Source of the DNA: Cyrtodaria siliqua
Lineage: Eukaryota > Mollusca > Bivalvia > Adapedonta > Hiatellidae
Length of the DNA: 64,000 nucleotides
Reading direction: 5' to 3'
NCBI GenBank assembly: GCA_037043455.1
Contig: JAWPHD010001151.1
Coordinates: forward strand, 124,001 to 188,000
Each line of letters begins with the position of its first letter. The stretch's first letter is position 1. Below are positions 48,254-60,100 of the stretch, in pieces. Position numbers and translations under genes: made by a program. The notes beneath the pieces are model-generated. The model saw only the letters and a program-made list of their open reading frames with translations. It had not been told where the DNA came from and did not search any database.

Positions 48254-48716
48254 AAAAGAAATATAAAAAGATCGGACAGGGAAAGTAGCATTCAAGGAGG
48301 ACAGTCAACCACAAAACACAGAAACAAACATGGAAACAGACAAACAAGAAGTCAAAAGTAATAATAAAGGTAGACGACATCACAAACACAAAAGGGTTGA
48401 CAATAGGGCTACCGCCTTGGAATGGTCAGTGGCAAAGTAGGCCACTGGGGGGTTTAAACCGGTTCTAGGGTGCACCAAACCTCACACTTACCCTACTGTC
48501 ATCCCATTAAAACAGGACAGTGTAAATAAAGAAATCCCCGCCATGATCTAATCTCTAACCAACAAGGCAGCATCAATAGGCAATATAAGTAAAACACAAA
48601 TATGCTCGTGTAAATATAATACAAAAAAAACAATAGCCTAGAAAGCCACAATGAAGGTACTCAATGACTTGGCAGAAGCCAGAGCAGTAAGAGAATACAC
48701 AAAAAAAAAGGTATCC
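48254..48716 (-). mobile_element. Retroelement copy B, 3' end only, nested in the LTR
   Basis: It matches copies A and C from their common 3' end (AAAGAAATATAAAAAGATCG) to GAGAATACAC at 48705, where an A run follows. Then LTR sequence resumes (CCTTATAGAAGGCATTTG). It contains only untranslated sequence. Because it splits the LTR of element 2 it inserted after that element did. Confidence 0.8.
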
Positions 48717-49366
48717 TTATAGAAGGCATTTGATGACAATTACCCATTGGATTCGCGCATTATCATCTTCATGAGCTCTCGCGCATCACAGTTACCGCGC
48801 TAGATCATAGATCAACATTGTTGTAACTTTAACAACACTTTAGTGTTGTATATATTCATTATTTGTTACAATACTAAAAACGTCTTAAACATTCATGAGG
48901 GTGAGTCCAAACTGTTGTTTTGTACGTTCTTTCCTTGGCGCGAGGTCGCAGTGGTCTACACGATTGGGTCTGAGGCACTTTTGCTCCATAATTTGGGTGT
49001 TTGTTTTACCTCCCTTGATATACAAATAGTATCCAATTAGGTTGGCGAACAAGACGTTCTACTCATGTTGTGACACTCGATGGGAGAAGTAAATATACAT
49101 GTACATGCTATACACATTTCTATGATTGTTTAAGGTTTATGTCCAATATCAAATATAGATATTTTATGTAGTGTATATGTTTTGTGGAAGCTAGATAATA
49201 TCTATACGTAACCGTTAGTAGTTAGCGCTAGTACAAATGTGTATGTACCTTGTCCTATGATGATGCCCAAGTATTTACTGAGGACACAGTGACTTACCAT
49301 TAGTAGGTAGTAGAGTAGACTTATTAGTGACTTGTGTATTGTAGTTATTGTAGTGAGTATTCCACA

Positions 49367-52300
49367 ATGTCTATAACCATGACGTACATAAAGGAACTTA
49401 CGGATATGGGTAAGGAGTTAGGGTATACTGGAGAGGAGCTTAGAACCTTTGTTAAAGACGAACAGGCTAGGGAAAGGGAATTTAGACTTACGGAAAAAGA
49501 ATTAGCAAAGCAGGAAAGAGATGAAGAAAGTAGATTAGTAAAAGATAAGTTAGATTAGAAGGTAGATTAGCTAAAGAGAAGCTAGATGCTGATAAAGAGA
49601 AGTTAGAATTAGAAGGTAGATTAGCTACAGAGAAACTTGAATTAGAAAGCAGATTAGCTAAAGAGAAGCGAGATGATGATAAAGAGAAGTTAGAATTAGA
49701 AAGTAGAATAGTAAAGGAGAAGCAAGAGTTAGAACATGAGAGGTTCGAAACAGATGGTAGACTAGCTAAGGCTAAGATAGAGATGGAGATGGAGAAATCA
49801 ACGTTTGATCATAAGTAAGCTTTAGAGTTGGAAGCAGCTACGACAGATAGTAAGGACAGTAAAACTGTAGGGAAAGATAGTTATTCAGGGAAGTTAAAAG
49901 GTCCGAAAATACCATACTTTGATGCTGACAAAGATAACATGGACAGTTACTTGTTACGGTTTGAACGTTATGCTGAGTTACAGGAATGGACCAAAGATAA
50001 GTGGCCAGTTCATTTAAGTGCGTTATTGAGAGGCAAGGCCTTAGATGTATTTTCTAGATTACCTAGTGTAGATTCTCTGGACTATGACAAGTTAAAGGAT
50101 GCTCTGCTCAAGAGATTTGAGTTAACTGAAGAAGGTTTTAGAAAGCGGTTTAGAGCTTGTTTACCTGAGAAAGGCGAGTCATTTATTCAGTTCATTAGTA
50201 GGTCTAGAAATTACTTATATAGATGGTTAGAGTTAGGGAAGGTAGCGCAGACTTATCAAGGCCTCATAGATTTCTTGTTGCGGGACCAGCTATTCAATGT
50301 TTGTAGTAGAGATCTGTTCTTATTTCTGAAAGAAAGAAAATTAGCTAGTGTAGAAGAAATGGCAACACAAGCAGATCAGTTTGCCAAGGCTAGAGGTGGA
50401 GATCATCATGTAGTGTCGAAAGACAGAATTTTTAGAAATAAGCAAAGGGACGATCATAGTAATAAACAGAAAGTCCAGAGTGGAAACTATAGAGGTTGAG
50501 GTAGTTCGATGGGTGCTATAGGAGGTAGCAATAGTGGTAATAACATAGGTAGACCTTTTATTCGTCGTCGTCACTGTAATGGGAATCATGCTTCACATGA
50601 GTGTAGGAAAGCGGTGGAAGTATCCGCTATCTTAGACAATTTTAGTGACAATAGTAGAGTGGACAACAATGTAGATAGTCAGAACCAAGGTTTTAACAAC
50701 CTATGAAATTTGGTAGAGGTAGAGGTGGTCAAAACCGAGGTAGAGGTAGAGGCAGAGGTAGTAATAGTCCGGTTATTAAAACCGAGAGTAGTAGCTGTTG
50801 CGTTAGATCGGATGGCGTAATGGCGAAGATCGGAACATGTCTCTTTCCGTATGCAAATCTTCCAACGGCAGATGGTAGAGTGAATGTCACGGACGTAATT
50901 GTAATGAGGGATACAGGTGTGGTAGTTAGGCGTAGTTTAGTTACGAATGACCAGTTGGTAGGTAAACAGTCACCGTGTATGTTGTTAAATAAGTCGGTAG
51001 AGCACGTGCCAATAGCGAGAATAGATGTAGATACACCTTTCTTTAAAGGGACTACAGAGGCACTATGTATGGACGACCCGATTTATGATTTAACGATAGG
51101 TAACATAGAAGGTTTAGTACTTCCGGTAGTGTCCGATTTTAGGAGTAGCGTAAGTAATGCAGTCGAGACTATAGCGCAGGTTCAGAAGCAAGCTCAGGCT
51201 TATAGAAAATTAAAGGTTCCTGCAGCCGTAGTCGACATATCCAAAGCGGAGTTTATAGAAGCACAAACTCAAGACGAGTCATTAGGTCGTTGTAAAGTGA
51301 AGGCCAAGGATGGTGTAGTGAAGAAGTGTAAAGGGTCCGGTAGTTGTAAGTTTGTACATACGAATAGATTATTGTACAGAGAATTTGAAGATAGTGGTAG
51401 TAGACAGTTTCACCATTTAGTGGTACCTACCCAATATAGAACGACAGTGCTTAAGACAGCTCATGAGTCGATTATGGGAGGTCATTTAGGCGTAAAGAAA
51501 ACGTCAGATAGAGTATTGGCAAAATTTTATTGGCCAGGCGTTAGTGGAGATGTAACTAGGTATTGTAGGTCCTGCGATGTATGCCAAAGGACAGTACCAA
51601 AAGGTCAAGTGACCAAAGTACATTTAGGTCAGATGCCACTGATAGATACACCATTTTAGCGGGTAGCCGTAGACATAGTTGGACCAATTTTTGCCAGTGT
51701 CGGATAGGAAAAATAGGTACATTTTAACCATGGTAGACTATGCAACTAGGTATCCGGAGGCAGTAGTATTGCCCTCACTTGAAACTGAGAGAGTAACTGA
51801 GGCATTAGTTGATATGTTCAGTAGGCTAGGTGTACCAGAGGAAATGCTGACTGATTGTGGGTCACAGTTTACGTCAGAACTTATGGCTGAAGTAAGCAGG
51901 TTATTGTCTTTGCGCCAAATCATGACAACACCGTATCACCCTATGTGTAACGGGTTAGTCGTACCATTTAACGGGACGTTAAAGCAAATGTTACGGCATA
52001 TGTGTACAGAGAGACCCAAAGATTGTGACAAGTATATCAATGTTTTGTTGTTTGCATTTAGAGAGGTTCCATAAGACAGTTTAGGATTTTCGTTTTTGAT
52101 CTGAAGAAGAAACTAGAGGAGACTTGTAAGATAGCTCAAAGTCAGTTAGTTTAGGTAAGTACCAAGTATAAACGGTACTATGACCAGAAAGCTAGAGCTA
52201 GGAAATTTAAGATAGATGACCAAGTGTCACTGTTACTTCCGACCAACAAGCTGGTGTTACAATGGAAAGGTCCGATTTACGTTATTTAAGGGATAGTGAA

Positions 52301-52775
52301 CACTATGGATTATCGTATCGAGATAAACGGAAAGTTAAAGACTTTTCATGCGAATATGCTGAAAGAGTATATCAGTAGAACCGATAATGTGCAACAAGGG
52401 GTTTTAACTGTAGTTAATGTTGCAGTTATTGAGGATAATGAGGAAGGCAGTAGTGAGGACACTAGTCCCATGTATTTTCCAACTAGGATAGGTAAGGAGA
52501 CAGCAGCCGATGTAGACATATCGGGCATGCTTAGTGTAGTAGATAAACGAGAGGTAGGTCGTTTACACTCTGAGTGTAGTACTGTTCGGTCCGATAAGTC
52601 GAGACCAACAGATATAATGAAGTGTAGCTTTAAGCACACGTTAGCAAAGTATACTGGTAATGCGATGGATGCGATGTGTAAAGTTGGAGTTCTTGTTGTG
52701 GCAGGAAGTAGTGCTATTAGTAACAGTAGAGTAGGTGTAATAGACCGTGGAAAGGACAATATATGTATAATATAA
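49367..52775 (+). pseudogene. Decayed gag-protease-integrase(-RT start) of element 2
   Basis: Homologous to 2319-5162 throughout, but broken by: a one-base loss near 49553 with stop 49556; TAA 49815; TGA 50497; a frameshift before 50703; a 9-base loss just after protease DTG (about 50919); TAG 51657; a one-base gain near 51690; TAA 52072; a deletion near 52091; and stops at 52152 and 52288. The third integrase acid is lost: the codon at 51961 is GTA (Val) where element 1 has Glu. Beyond the end of element 1's frame this copy keeps the integrase C-terminus (KARARKFKIDDQVSLLLP, then WKGPIYVI near 52263, a GPY/F module, and LKTFHANMLKEYI). It then keeps an acidic linker and a segment (REVGRLHSECSTVRSDKSRP, about 52540-52610) like the lead-in to reverse transcriptase. 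It is inactive. Confidence 0.88.
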
Positions 52776-53121
52776 TCCTTATTGAAGGCATTTGATGACA
52801 ATCACCCATTGGATTCGCGCATCATCATCTTCATGAGCTCTCGCGCATCACAGTTACCGCGCTAGATAATAGATCAACAGTGTTATAACTTTAACAACAC
52901 TTTAGTGTCGTATACATTCAGTATTTGTTACATACTAAGAACGTCTTAAACGTTCATGCGAACATTCTTTTCATAGTTCATCTGTGTATTCGCTTGTTTT
53001 TTTAGATAATTGTATATATATATTTAACATATTTTAAAAGTTGCATTAAACTTATGTAAATGCATTCACCGTCATTGATTCTTTCCTGAGTTATCCCAGC
53101 CACTAGGGTCATCCTGCGACA
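52776..53121 (+). repeat. 3' LTR remnant of element 2
   Basis: It matches 6408-6759 of element 1. It joins pol sequence directly, so a deletion removed the rest of pol and about 1.3 kb of the LTR. It ends ATCCTGCGACA. Confidence 0.88.
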
Positions 53122-53128
53122 TAAAGCA

Positions 53129-53640
53129 TGACAACTCTTTAATTTATTCGTAATTACAACAAGAAGCATATGTACAAAATCAGTTATGCATACAATCCGG
53201 GGCAATATAATTATGCTTTAATATAACGGTGCACCCTTTGTCAACCCTTTTATGTTCGTGATGTCGTATATTGCCTTTTATTCATCTTTATAGTTGTTGT
53301 TTGTTTCAACGCATGGTTTTGGTTTACCATGGTCCTTGAATGCTGTATTTCCTGTTCGGCTTTTATATCTACTTTTATTGAGCCTGTTCATGAGACGAAA
53401 TATAATTTGTAACACCTTTCACACCCCTCCCCCCACCCACACCCCTCCCCCACCCCCAGTAAGTAATATCACTACTGATTTCAAGTTGGGGCGACCTTTT
53501 ACATTCGCCATCGCACCAGGTAAACGTTAGCGTGAATGTCAAAACATACTGAAAAGGGGATCCCTTGGAAGTAACAAACACAAACAAGCAGGACAAGTAT
53601 CATACTCGGTTTGATTGAGTCTGTTTATGATAGGCAATAT
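53129..53640. other. Spacer with C-rich run
   Basis: No gene was recognised. A CCCCACCC-rich tract lies at 53425-53458. The ORF through it is low-complexity. Confidence 0.55.
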
Positions 53641-53659
53641 AATTGCAACACCTCTCACA

Positions 53660-54365
53660 TCACCTCTCACTCATACGATCGTTACCAACCTTTGCCAGAT
53701 TGTTATTATCAATAAAAGCTCGGACAAGTTCGACAACCAGTAATATCGGATTAGTAACTATAGAGTTATGGCCCCTTTTGTCTGAAAAATGCCATATTCT
53801 GCCCTGTGAACACGCTAGCATTGCATTAATTATGATCTTTACCAAGTCAGAGTGTTGATGTCAATGAAAGCTTAAACAAGTTGGAAACCCAGCCCGATCA
53901 ACAAGTAACACCAGACGTATGGCCCTTGATGTTCTTATATATGTAATACACTATTTGGGGAACCTGTGGTCGTGGGTTCAAATCCCACAGTTTATTATTA
54001 TTAATATTACTTTAATTCTCATTTTTTGGTTGTTAAAGAAAAATATTTTAAATCTGTTTTCATTCTTTTTATTTATTTGTTTTTATTTAAGAAACACTTT
54101 TTCTAAACTTGTTTCATTGTTACAGTTAAAGTATTATTATTATTTAAATTTTTTGTTAAAACTAAAATTGCGTGGGTTTTTCAATTTTCTTTTTTTATAC
54201 TTATGTTTTTACCATGGGTCAAGGGTTTAAATTTCTGTTGTGGGTGTTGTATTTCTTTGCATTTTTTTAAAAAGAAAAACTGAAGGGACTTTTATGACGA
54301 CAATCCTTGATATAAGAGCCATTGTAGCAAGTAGGGCGTCCACATGCACTCTTGGGCCTCTTGTT
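53660..54365 (-). mobile_element. Minus-strand member of the CAAGAGGCCC tandem-repeat family
   Basis: A single repeat unit (53680-53860) is the reverse complement of the 160-bp unit at 10620-11995 (GAGTTATGGCCC, AAAGCTCGGACAAG). The end at 54340-54365 reads ACTCTTGGGCCTCTTG, the complement of the start CAAGAGGCCCAAGA. A T-arm-like GTGGGTTCAAATCCCAC lies at 53973. The rest is T-rich. Confidence 0.65.
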
Positions 54366-54511
54366 TCATGTCCGATTCCCAACACTAGTTATTTGATATA
54401 ATTGATTTCATTCTTGTTTTACATTTTAATCGGACTGCATAACTCATTCATATTTACATTTACATTTTAAGACGCACCCGTTGACGAGCATTTCTTGACC
54501 TTTATATACAT

Positions 54512-55511
54512 AAAGAAATATAAAAAGATCGGACAGGGAAAGTAGCATTCAAGGAGGACAGTCAGCCACAAAACACAGAAACAAACACGCAAACAGACAA
54601 ACAAGAAGGCAAAAGTAATAATAAATGCAAACGACATCACAAACACAAAATGGTTGACAATAGGGCTACCGCCTTGGAACGGTCAGTGGCAAAGTATGCC
54701 ACTGGGGGTTTAAACCGGTTCTAGGGTGCACCAAACCTCACACTTACCCTACTGTCATCCCATTAAAACAGGACAGTGTCAATAAAGAAATCCCCGCCAT
54801 GATCTAATCTCTAACCAGCAAGGCAGCATCAATAGGCAATATAAGTAAAACACAAATATGCTCGTGTAAATATAATAAAAAAAAACAATAGCCTAGAAAG
54901 CCACAATGAAAGTACTCAATGTCTTGGCAGAAGCTAGAGCAACAAGAGAATAAACCATTAAGGGCACGACAAGATAGATAACAGACAAACATCATACACC
55001 ACCTTCCCAATGGGCTTTAGGTAGGCGTCATCATAGGGTCCACAGCCTGTCTGGTCATCGTACAATTAAAGAGGAAAGCATAGTGGCGAACTGTAAAAGG
55101 GTCCACCACCAAGCATGCAGTACTTTGCAAAACGATAGGATCATAACCTCTTTTGTTAAACTTTTTAACAAGTTTAACAAAGATAGTATGAAAGTGATCA
55201 TGACCAAGAATCTTACGAAGTTTATAAATCACATCACCATAGAAGTCAGGTTGTGATAGTCCTTGTCGCAGAAGACTCCTTAAAATACTTTTATATTTTG
55301 AAAGAATTTCAGGGTTACGATAATACAATTTTGCAAAGGTTTTACGAAGTTTATTGTAACGGTAACCCTGATTGAGTAGCTTTTTAGTTTTACAAAGATT
55401 ACGAATATTAAAGTCCTCAACTCGAGTACAAGCTCTTGAAAAACGAATAAGTTGAGACACATACAGAAGTTGCTCGGGGAACATCCCCATCCAAGTGGGG
55501 ATAATTAACAA
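54512..55511 (-). mobile_element. Retroelement copy C (longest copy)
   Basis: It shares the AAAGAAATATAAAAAGATCG 3' end with copies A and B and extends furthest into coding sequence. 54512-55016 is the 3' untranslated part, 55017-55511 the coding part. Upstream of 55511 the similarity to other copies cannot be followed in this window. Confidence 0.75.
55017..55511 (-). pseudogene. C-terminal 164 residues of a retroelement protein, copy C
   Basis: The open frame encodes GMFPEQLLYVSQLIRFSRAC, VEDFNIRNLCKTKKLLNQGY, RYNKLRKTFAKLYYRNPEIL, LLRQGLSQPDFYGDVIYKLR and a tail ending at the stop. The order 'Y-SQLIRF-AR, V-DFN-RN, KLL-QGYRY-KLRKTF, FYGD-VYKL' recurs at the C-terminus of many invertebrate reverse-transcriptase proteins, as I recall them. 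The polymerase part itself is not in the window. The first Met is internal to the family protein. It is free of stops over 164 codons, hence a fairly young copy. Confidence 0.65.
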
Positions 55512-56486
55512 TGTAAAAATTTAACTTTATAACCGTATCATCCCTTATCTGTAAATAGTTCTACCGATACATTCAAATAATTGATAATTTCATTTTCATT
55601 TGGTTTCGCGCACCATGTGGCTTAATTATGTATCGACGTAGCGTAACACAACATTCATTCATTCTATTTCAAAATGTATGACAAAACTTCGTTCAAATTA
55701 GTTACTTTTATGATTTAAAAACGTTCTAAATTTATCCCATTCACCTATTTATTCCGTGTGACTAATTTGTTGAATTGCCATGTGGTTTTTGGGTTAACAC
55801 TGATTTCGGGTGGTACCTCATAAATTATGTATGATTGTTAAAATCAGATCGTAAGCATTTGCAATAACTGCAGTTTTGGGATGAGAAAGATATATATTGA
55901 GCAAAAATAAAAGGTATCCACTCTTAATACTGGTATTTCCATGCGCCATTCTTTCAGTGAATATAAAACTGTTAACATAGTTTTGGTGTTTGTAAGCACA
56001 TTTAATTCAGAACAAAATAATGCATTAAACAGTATAAAATTTTCTAAGTATTAGTATTTTATGGATGATACCTAAACATCAAAGAGAGTTACTCGTATTT
56101 TGAAAATTGTGGATAATCAAAAGCTGCTATCTACAAAAGCTGTGTTTTTTGTGATTTCTGTGGGTAAGGAATCTACAGAAAGTATTATTTAAGAAAAGTG
56201 TAGGACTTTTCAGAAAGTTGATGTTTTTAAGCCAAAACAAAATTAAAAAAATTAAAAAATAAAGAAATGCATTTTGTTTTTTAAAAAAAGGAGATAATTT
56301 CCTTGTTTATTAACGTTTTCAGCTACAGTAATTCTTTGTTTAAACTATTTGTAGCGGTCTATATAATTATTCAAAACATATCTTTAATTACTTCCTGTTG
56401 TGTAAAGAAAATAAGGGAAAGAAAATTGGGTACCTCTTTTTTTTGCTCAGTATTTGTTCGTTTTAAGTGATTTTATCTCGACGTTA
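55512..56486. other. No recognised gene
   Basis: AT-rich sequence. No motif, repeat array or splice-supported ORF was recognised on either strand. Confidence 0.55.
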
Positions 56487-58985
56487 ACAAGAGTCCCAAG
56501 ATGACATGTATCGCTCTACTAGATTTACATATTTGGCGGAGGAGTTCATGCGAAAAGCAAAGCTTCCATGGTCCTGATTCGCTGACCTGAGGATCATCGC
56601 ATAGACGAACAAGTTGTCAAACAAGCTTACACTTTCATAACGGAATGAGATCACGCAGTCCAATACCCGCGCTCACTTTAACGTGTCATGTCCAATGAGT
56701 GTATATATGGTTATAGGATGGGGATCTCAACAGTTTCCATGTTATGAAACATGTGGTATGCCCCAAAGGGTGAGGATGGTCTTCGGGGTCAAGGCTGGTT
56801 GTATGGTTGGATCCGCATGTTCATGCCCAGTAAGTGTATAAATGGTTATTGGGTGGGGATCTCAACTGTTTCCTCGTTATGACCCAGGGATTATGATACC
56901 AGGGTAGAAATAGACCCCATGGCGAAGGCTGGTTGGATAGTTCTATTTGTCTGTTTATGCCCATTAAGTGTATATTGTTTATATGGTGGGATCTCAACGG
57001 TTTCCAAGTTATGATCCAGGGGCTATTTCCCCAGGGTCCGATGCTGGTTGGGTCGGTGTAACCGTCGTCTGTTCATGACCAGTAAGTGCATATATGGTTC
57101 TTGGGTGAGGATTTCAACAGTTTCGAAATTATGACCCAGGGTTTATGTCTCCAGGAGTTGGGATAGACCCAGGGCCGGTGCTGGCTGAATGGTTGTATCC
57201 GTCTGTTTATGCACAGCAAATGTATATATGATTATAGCGTGGAGATCTCAGTGACCCAGATGCTATTTCCCCAGGGGTGGGGACGGACTCCGGGAACGAT
57301 GTTGTTTGAAAAGTTATATTCGTCCGTTCATGCTCTGTAGAGCATGTAGAACTGTAGTTTCAGAGAAAAAAAATTAGTTTAATGGTTTCCCCTATATAAG
57401 TCTTTTTAAAACATGTGACCCCAGGGGTGGGCCATATTTATCCCCATGGTCTCGATTTAAACAAACCTGATATAAGACCATTTAATAAGCTTATGATACA
57501 TAATTAGACCGTAGCTCATGTAGTTTCAGAGAAGCATATTTTTAAACATTTTCCTTTGTAACTTTTTGTATAACTGTGACCCACGGGGCTGGGCAGATTT
57601 GACCCCAGGGTCACCATCTGAGCAAACTAGGAAGATGATCAAAATCATTCTGCATGCAATATATGAGACCTATATACATTGTGGTTTCAAAGAAGTTAAA
57701 AGTAAGTAAAATTAACAAGATGCTCGAGTATTGCAGAGTGGCATTTTTAGTAACAGTTACCCTGACCATAAATGCAATCTCAAACTTGATTTGCATATAA
57801 GCCACCCACACACCAAGTTTAAGGTTAATAGCTCATTCATAAGTAAATTTAATGAAACAGTTGTTCTATATTTAGTAACAGTGAACTTTACCTTGAGCCC
57901 AGTTACCCTTACTGCAATCCCAAGCTTCCCTTTGAAGTAAGCTACCTACCCATAAAGTGGCATTACAAAATCTCATTCCTAAGTAAAGTTATTGAACGGA
58001 AACCGTTTTTCTATTTTTAGTAAGAGTGACCTTGACCTTGACCAATCCCAAGCTTCCTTTTCAAATAAGCTACCTACCATAAAGTTAAATTCCAACATCT
58101 CATTCTAACTAAAGTTAGTGAGCGGAAATAGTTTTTCTATTTTTTAGTGACAGTGAGTTTGACCTTGACCCCAGTGGCCTCAAATGCAATCCAAACTTGC
58201 TTTTCATATACGCTACCTACACACAAAGTTATTGGGCGGAAACCATTTTTCTATTTTAGTAAGAGTGACATTGATATTGATCCCGGTGACTCCAAATGCA
58301 ATCCCAAGCTTCCTTTTTATAGAAGCTACATACCCATAAAGTTTCATTGCAATATCTCATTTCTAACAAAAGTTATTGAGATGAAACCATTTTCCTATTT
58401 TTATTGAGAGTAACCTTGACATTGATCCCAGTGATTCCAATTGAAATCGCAAACTTCCTGTTTATATTAGCTACCTATCCATAAAGTTTCATTCCAATAT
58501 GTCATTCCTAACTAAATATTCTATGTTTAGTAACAGTGTATTTTGTGTATATGTTACAATTTATCTTGCCATAACAACCATTTTTGTCATGGTTTTAACT
58601 AATTTTTACCTGGTTTTAGTGGTTTTAATTTGACTTTTAAGTTTTAAACAACCTTCTTGTGTTTATGTAATGGTGTGGACATATCAGTAAAACAAAATGA
58701 TATGCATGATCTCCTCACTCCCTTTTACCTACACCCAAATTTTCATTAAATTATCTTAAGCATTTTTTTTGTTATCACAGGATCCATATATATTGTGTAT
58801 TTGTACTATTTCCGTAGCCATTGCAACACTATTTTTTTTGTCAAAACAACGTGCATGATCCCCTCATTGCCTTCTACCAACATACCAAATTTCTTAAATA
58901 TTTTCAATACCTTTCTTATTATCGTATGATCTATATTTGTGAGACGGACTGACGGACGGACGGACGGACGGGGCGCAAACGTAAA
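56487..58985 (+). mobile_element. Composite tandem-repeat element (two unit families)
   Basis: It starts AACAAGAGTCCCAAGATG then TCGCTCTACTAG (56509), the same start design as 8657, and ends with GACGGACGGACGGACGGACG (58948-58972). The first half (56680-57350) has five to six units of 120-150 bp with TGCCCAGTAAGTGTATATAT, GGATCTCAACnGTTTCC and TATGACCCAGG. 57400-57620 has the CATAGAGTTATA-type variant. 57700-58520 has about six units with TTTTTCTATTTTTAGTAA, GTGACCTTGACCTTGA and ATAAAGTTTCATTCCAATAT. Non-coding. Confidence 0.72.
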
Positions 58986-59177
58986 GTAAACTAAAACGTG
59001 AATTCCGATCGTTGGAGATCGCTGACCCTAATATGTATATATTGATATGTGGTATATGCTGAAATATTGTTTTACTTTATTTTTGAATACGTGGTTCAAC
59101 TATTTCAGCCCTGCAAGGCTCTGATTATTCTTTAAAAAAGCTTAGGGTATGTTGTCTGCTTTTTAGTTTAGTTTTTT

Positions 59178-59462
59178 TTATTGCAGCTTGTGATACGCAG
59201 ACTTCATAACCTCGGAGGCCAATAAATAACTTCCTTTGTTTTTTTCGCCCAGTGTTTTCTCGTTTAGGGCAAACCATTTTGTTTGAAACTGGGACCATAT
59301 GAAAGTGGAAAGTATCACATGGAAGTGTCCATGTTTACCGTCATATGCATACCATCTTCGGGATGCCTTTAGTGTGCTCGTACTAATGACATTTTGATTA
59401 TAAAGCTCTGAGGGCGTGAACGGTAACAAGAATGTTTCACTAGAGTTCACAAACGGTCTCAA
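59178..59462 (-). CDS. Unrecognised 94-codon ORF
   Basis: The protein (start MRPFVNSSETFLLPFTPSEL, later WYAYDGKHGHFHVILSTFIW) has balanced, non-repetitive composition unlike the surrounding repeats. An AATAAA overlaps its stop codon. A weak acceptor-like TTTCATTGAG precedes residue 2, so it could be a last exon. I recognise no family. It may equally be chance or a transposon remnant. Confidence 0.3.
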   Translation of the reverse strand: MRPFVNSSETFLLPFTPSELYNQNVISTSTLKASRRWYAYDGKHGHFHVILSTFIWSQFQTKWFALNEKTLGEKNKGSYLLASEVMKSAYHKLQ

Positions 59463-59629
59463 TGAAACCGAGGTATTAAAGATATTAAAATTCGACTACT
59501 TTGATCTGTTTCATGCAGATGTCAATTGTGACTCTTGCACCCATTGCTAGATTAAATTTAAATGCTTCTTTATATCATTTTTATGAGGGAGTTAGCGTAT
59601 AGAAATCGCACCGTTCGTTCGTTTGTTTG

Positions 59630-60100
59630 TCCAAAACAATCATGTCTCAGCCATAACTTCAAAATTACTGAAATAAAATTCATTGATACTTCGCACACAT
59701 GTAAATGACAATAAGAAAGTGTGTCGCTTGTAAAACAAATAACAGCTCCATACTTAAAAGGTCAAGGTCACACTTGAAGGGCAAATGAGTCAAATTCGTG
59801 TCTCGGCCATAACGTTTAAAGTTCTGAAGGGAATTTCAAACTTCAAATACATATTAATCACATCGAGAAGGTGTATCGTCAATACTTGAAACGTCAAAGT
59901 CATACTTAGAATTCAACTGTCGAATAAGTCAAATTCGTTTCTCAGCCATAACTTTAAAAGTACTGAAGGGAATTTCATGACATTTTACACAATGTTAATC
60001 ACAAGAAGGAGTTGTGTCACGCGCAAAAATCATGTCTGTACATCAACAGTCAAAGTAATAACCCTTAGCATTCAATATCAACAATGTAGGAACTACTATC
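59630..60100 (+). repeat. Three tandem units of about 170 bp
   Basis: Units share TCTCnGCCATAACTTnAAA, TACTGAAGGGAATTTCA and AAGTCAAATTCGTnTCTC. The first unit is partial. This is another of the 'GCCATAACT' tandem families common in the window. No gene. Confidence 0.75.

Larger units (their letters stand above)
45138..53121 (+). mobile_element. Gypsy-type LTR element 2, complete insertion with nested elements
   Basis: It starts TGTCACA (45138-45144) and ends TGCGACA (family TGTGACA; 53115-53121), and is flanked by TAAAG on both sides (45133-45137, 53122-53126), a 5-bp target duplication. Contents in order: 5' LTR (45138 to about 48900, split by insertions at 45656-47476 and 48254-48716); leader with its first part and primer site deleted (join at about 48899); decayed gag-protease-integrase (49367-52775); and the last 346 bases of the 3' LTR. 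Same family and orientation as element 1. Reverse transcriptase is lost apart from its N-terminal lead. Confidence 0.88.

Noticed and set aside
52296..52775. Separate host gene of 159 codons
   Set aside because: Its start is the C-terminal integrase module of element 2 and the rest is the linker and lead-in to reverse transcriptase.
53973..53990. tRNA gene suggested by GTGGGTTCAAATCCCAC
   Set aside because: Only a T-arm-like hairpin is present; no A box or acceptor stem could be paired around it.
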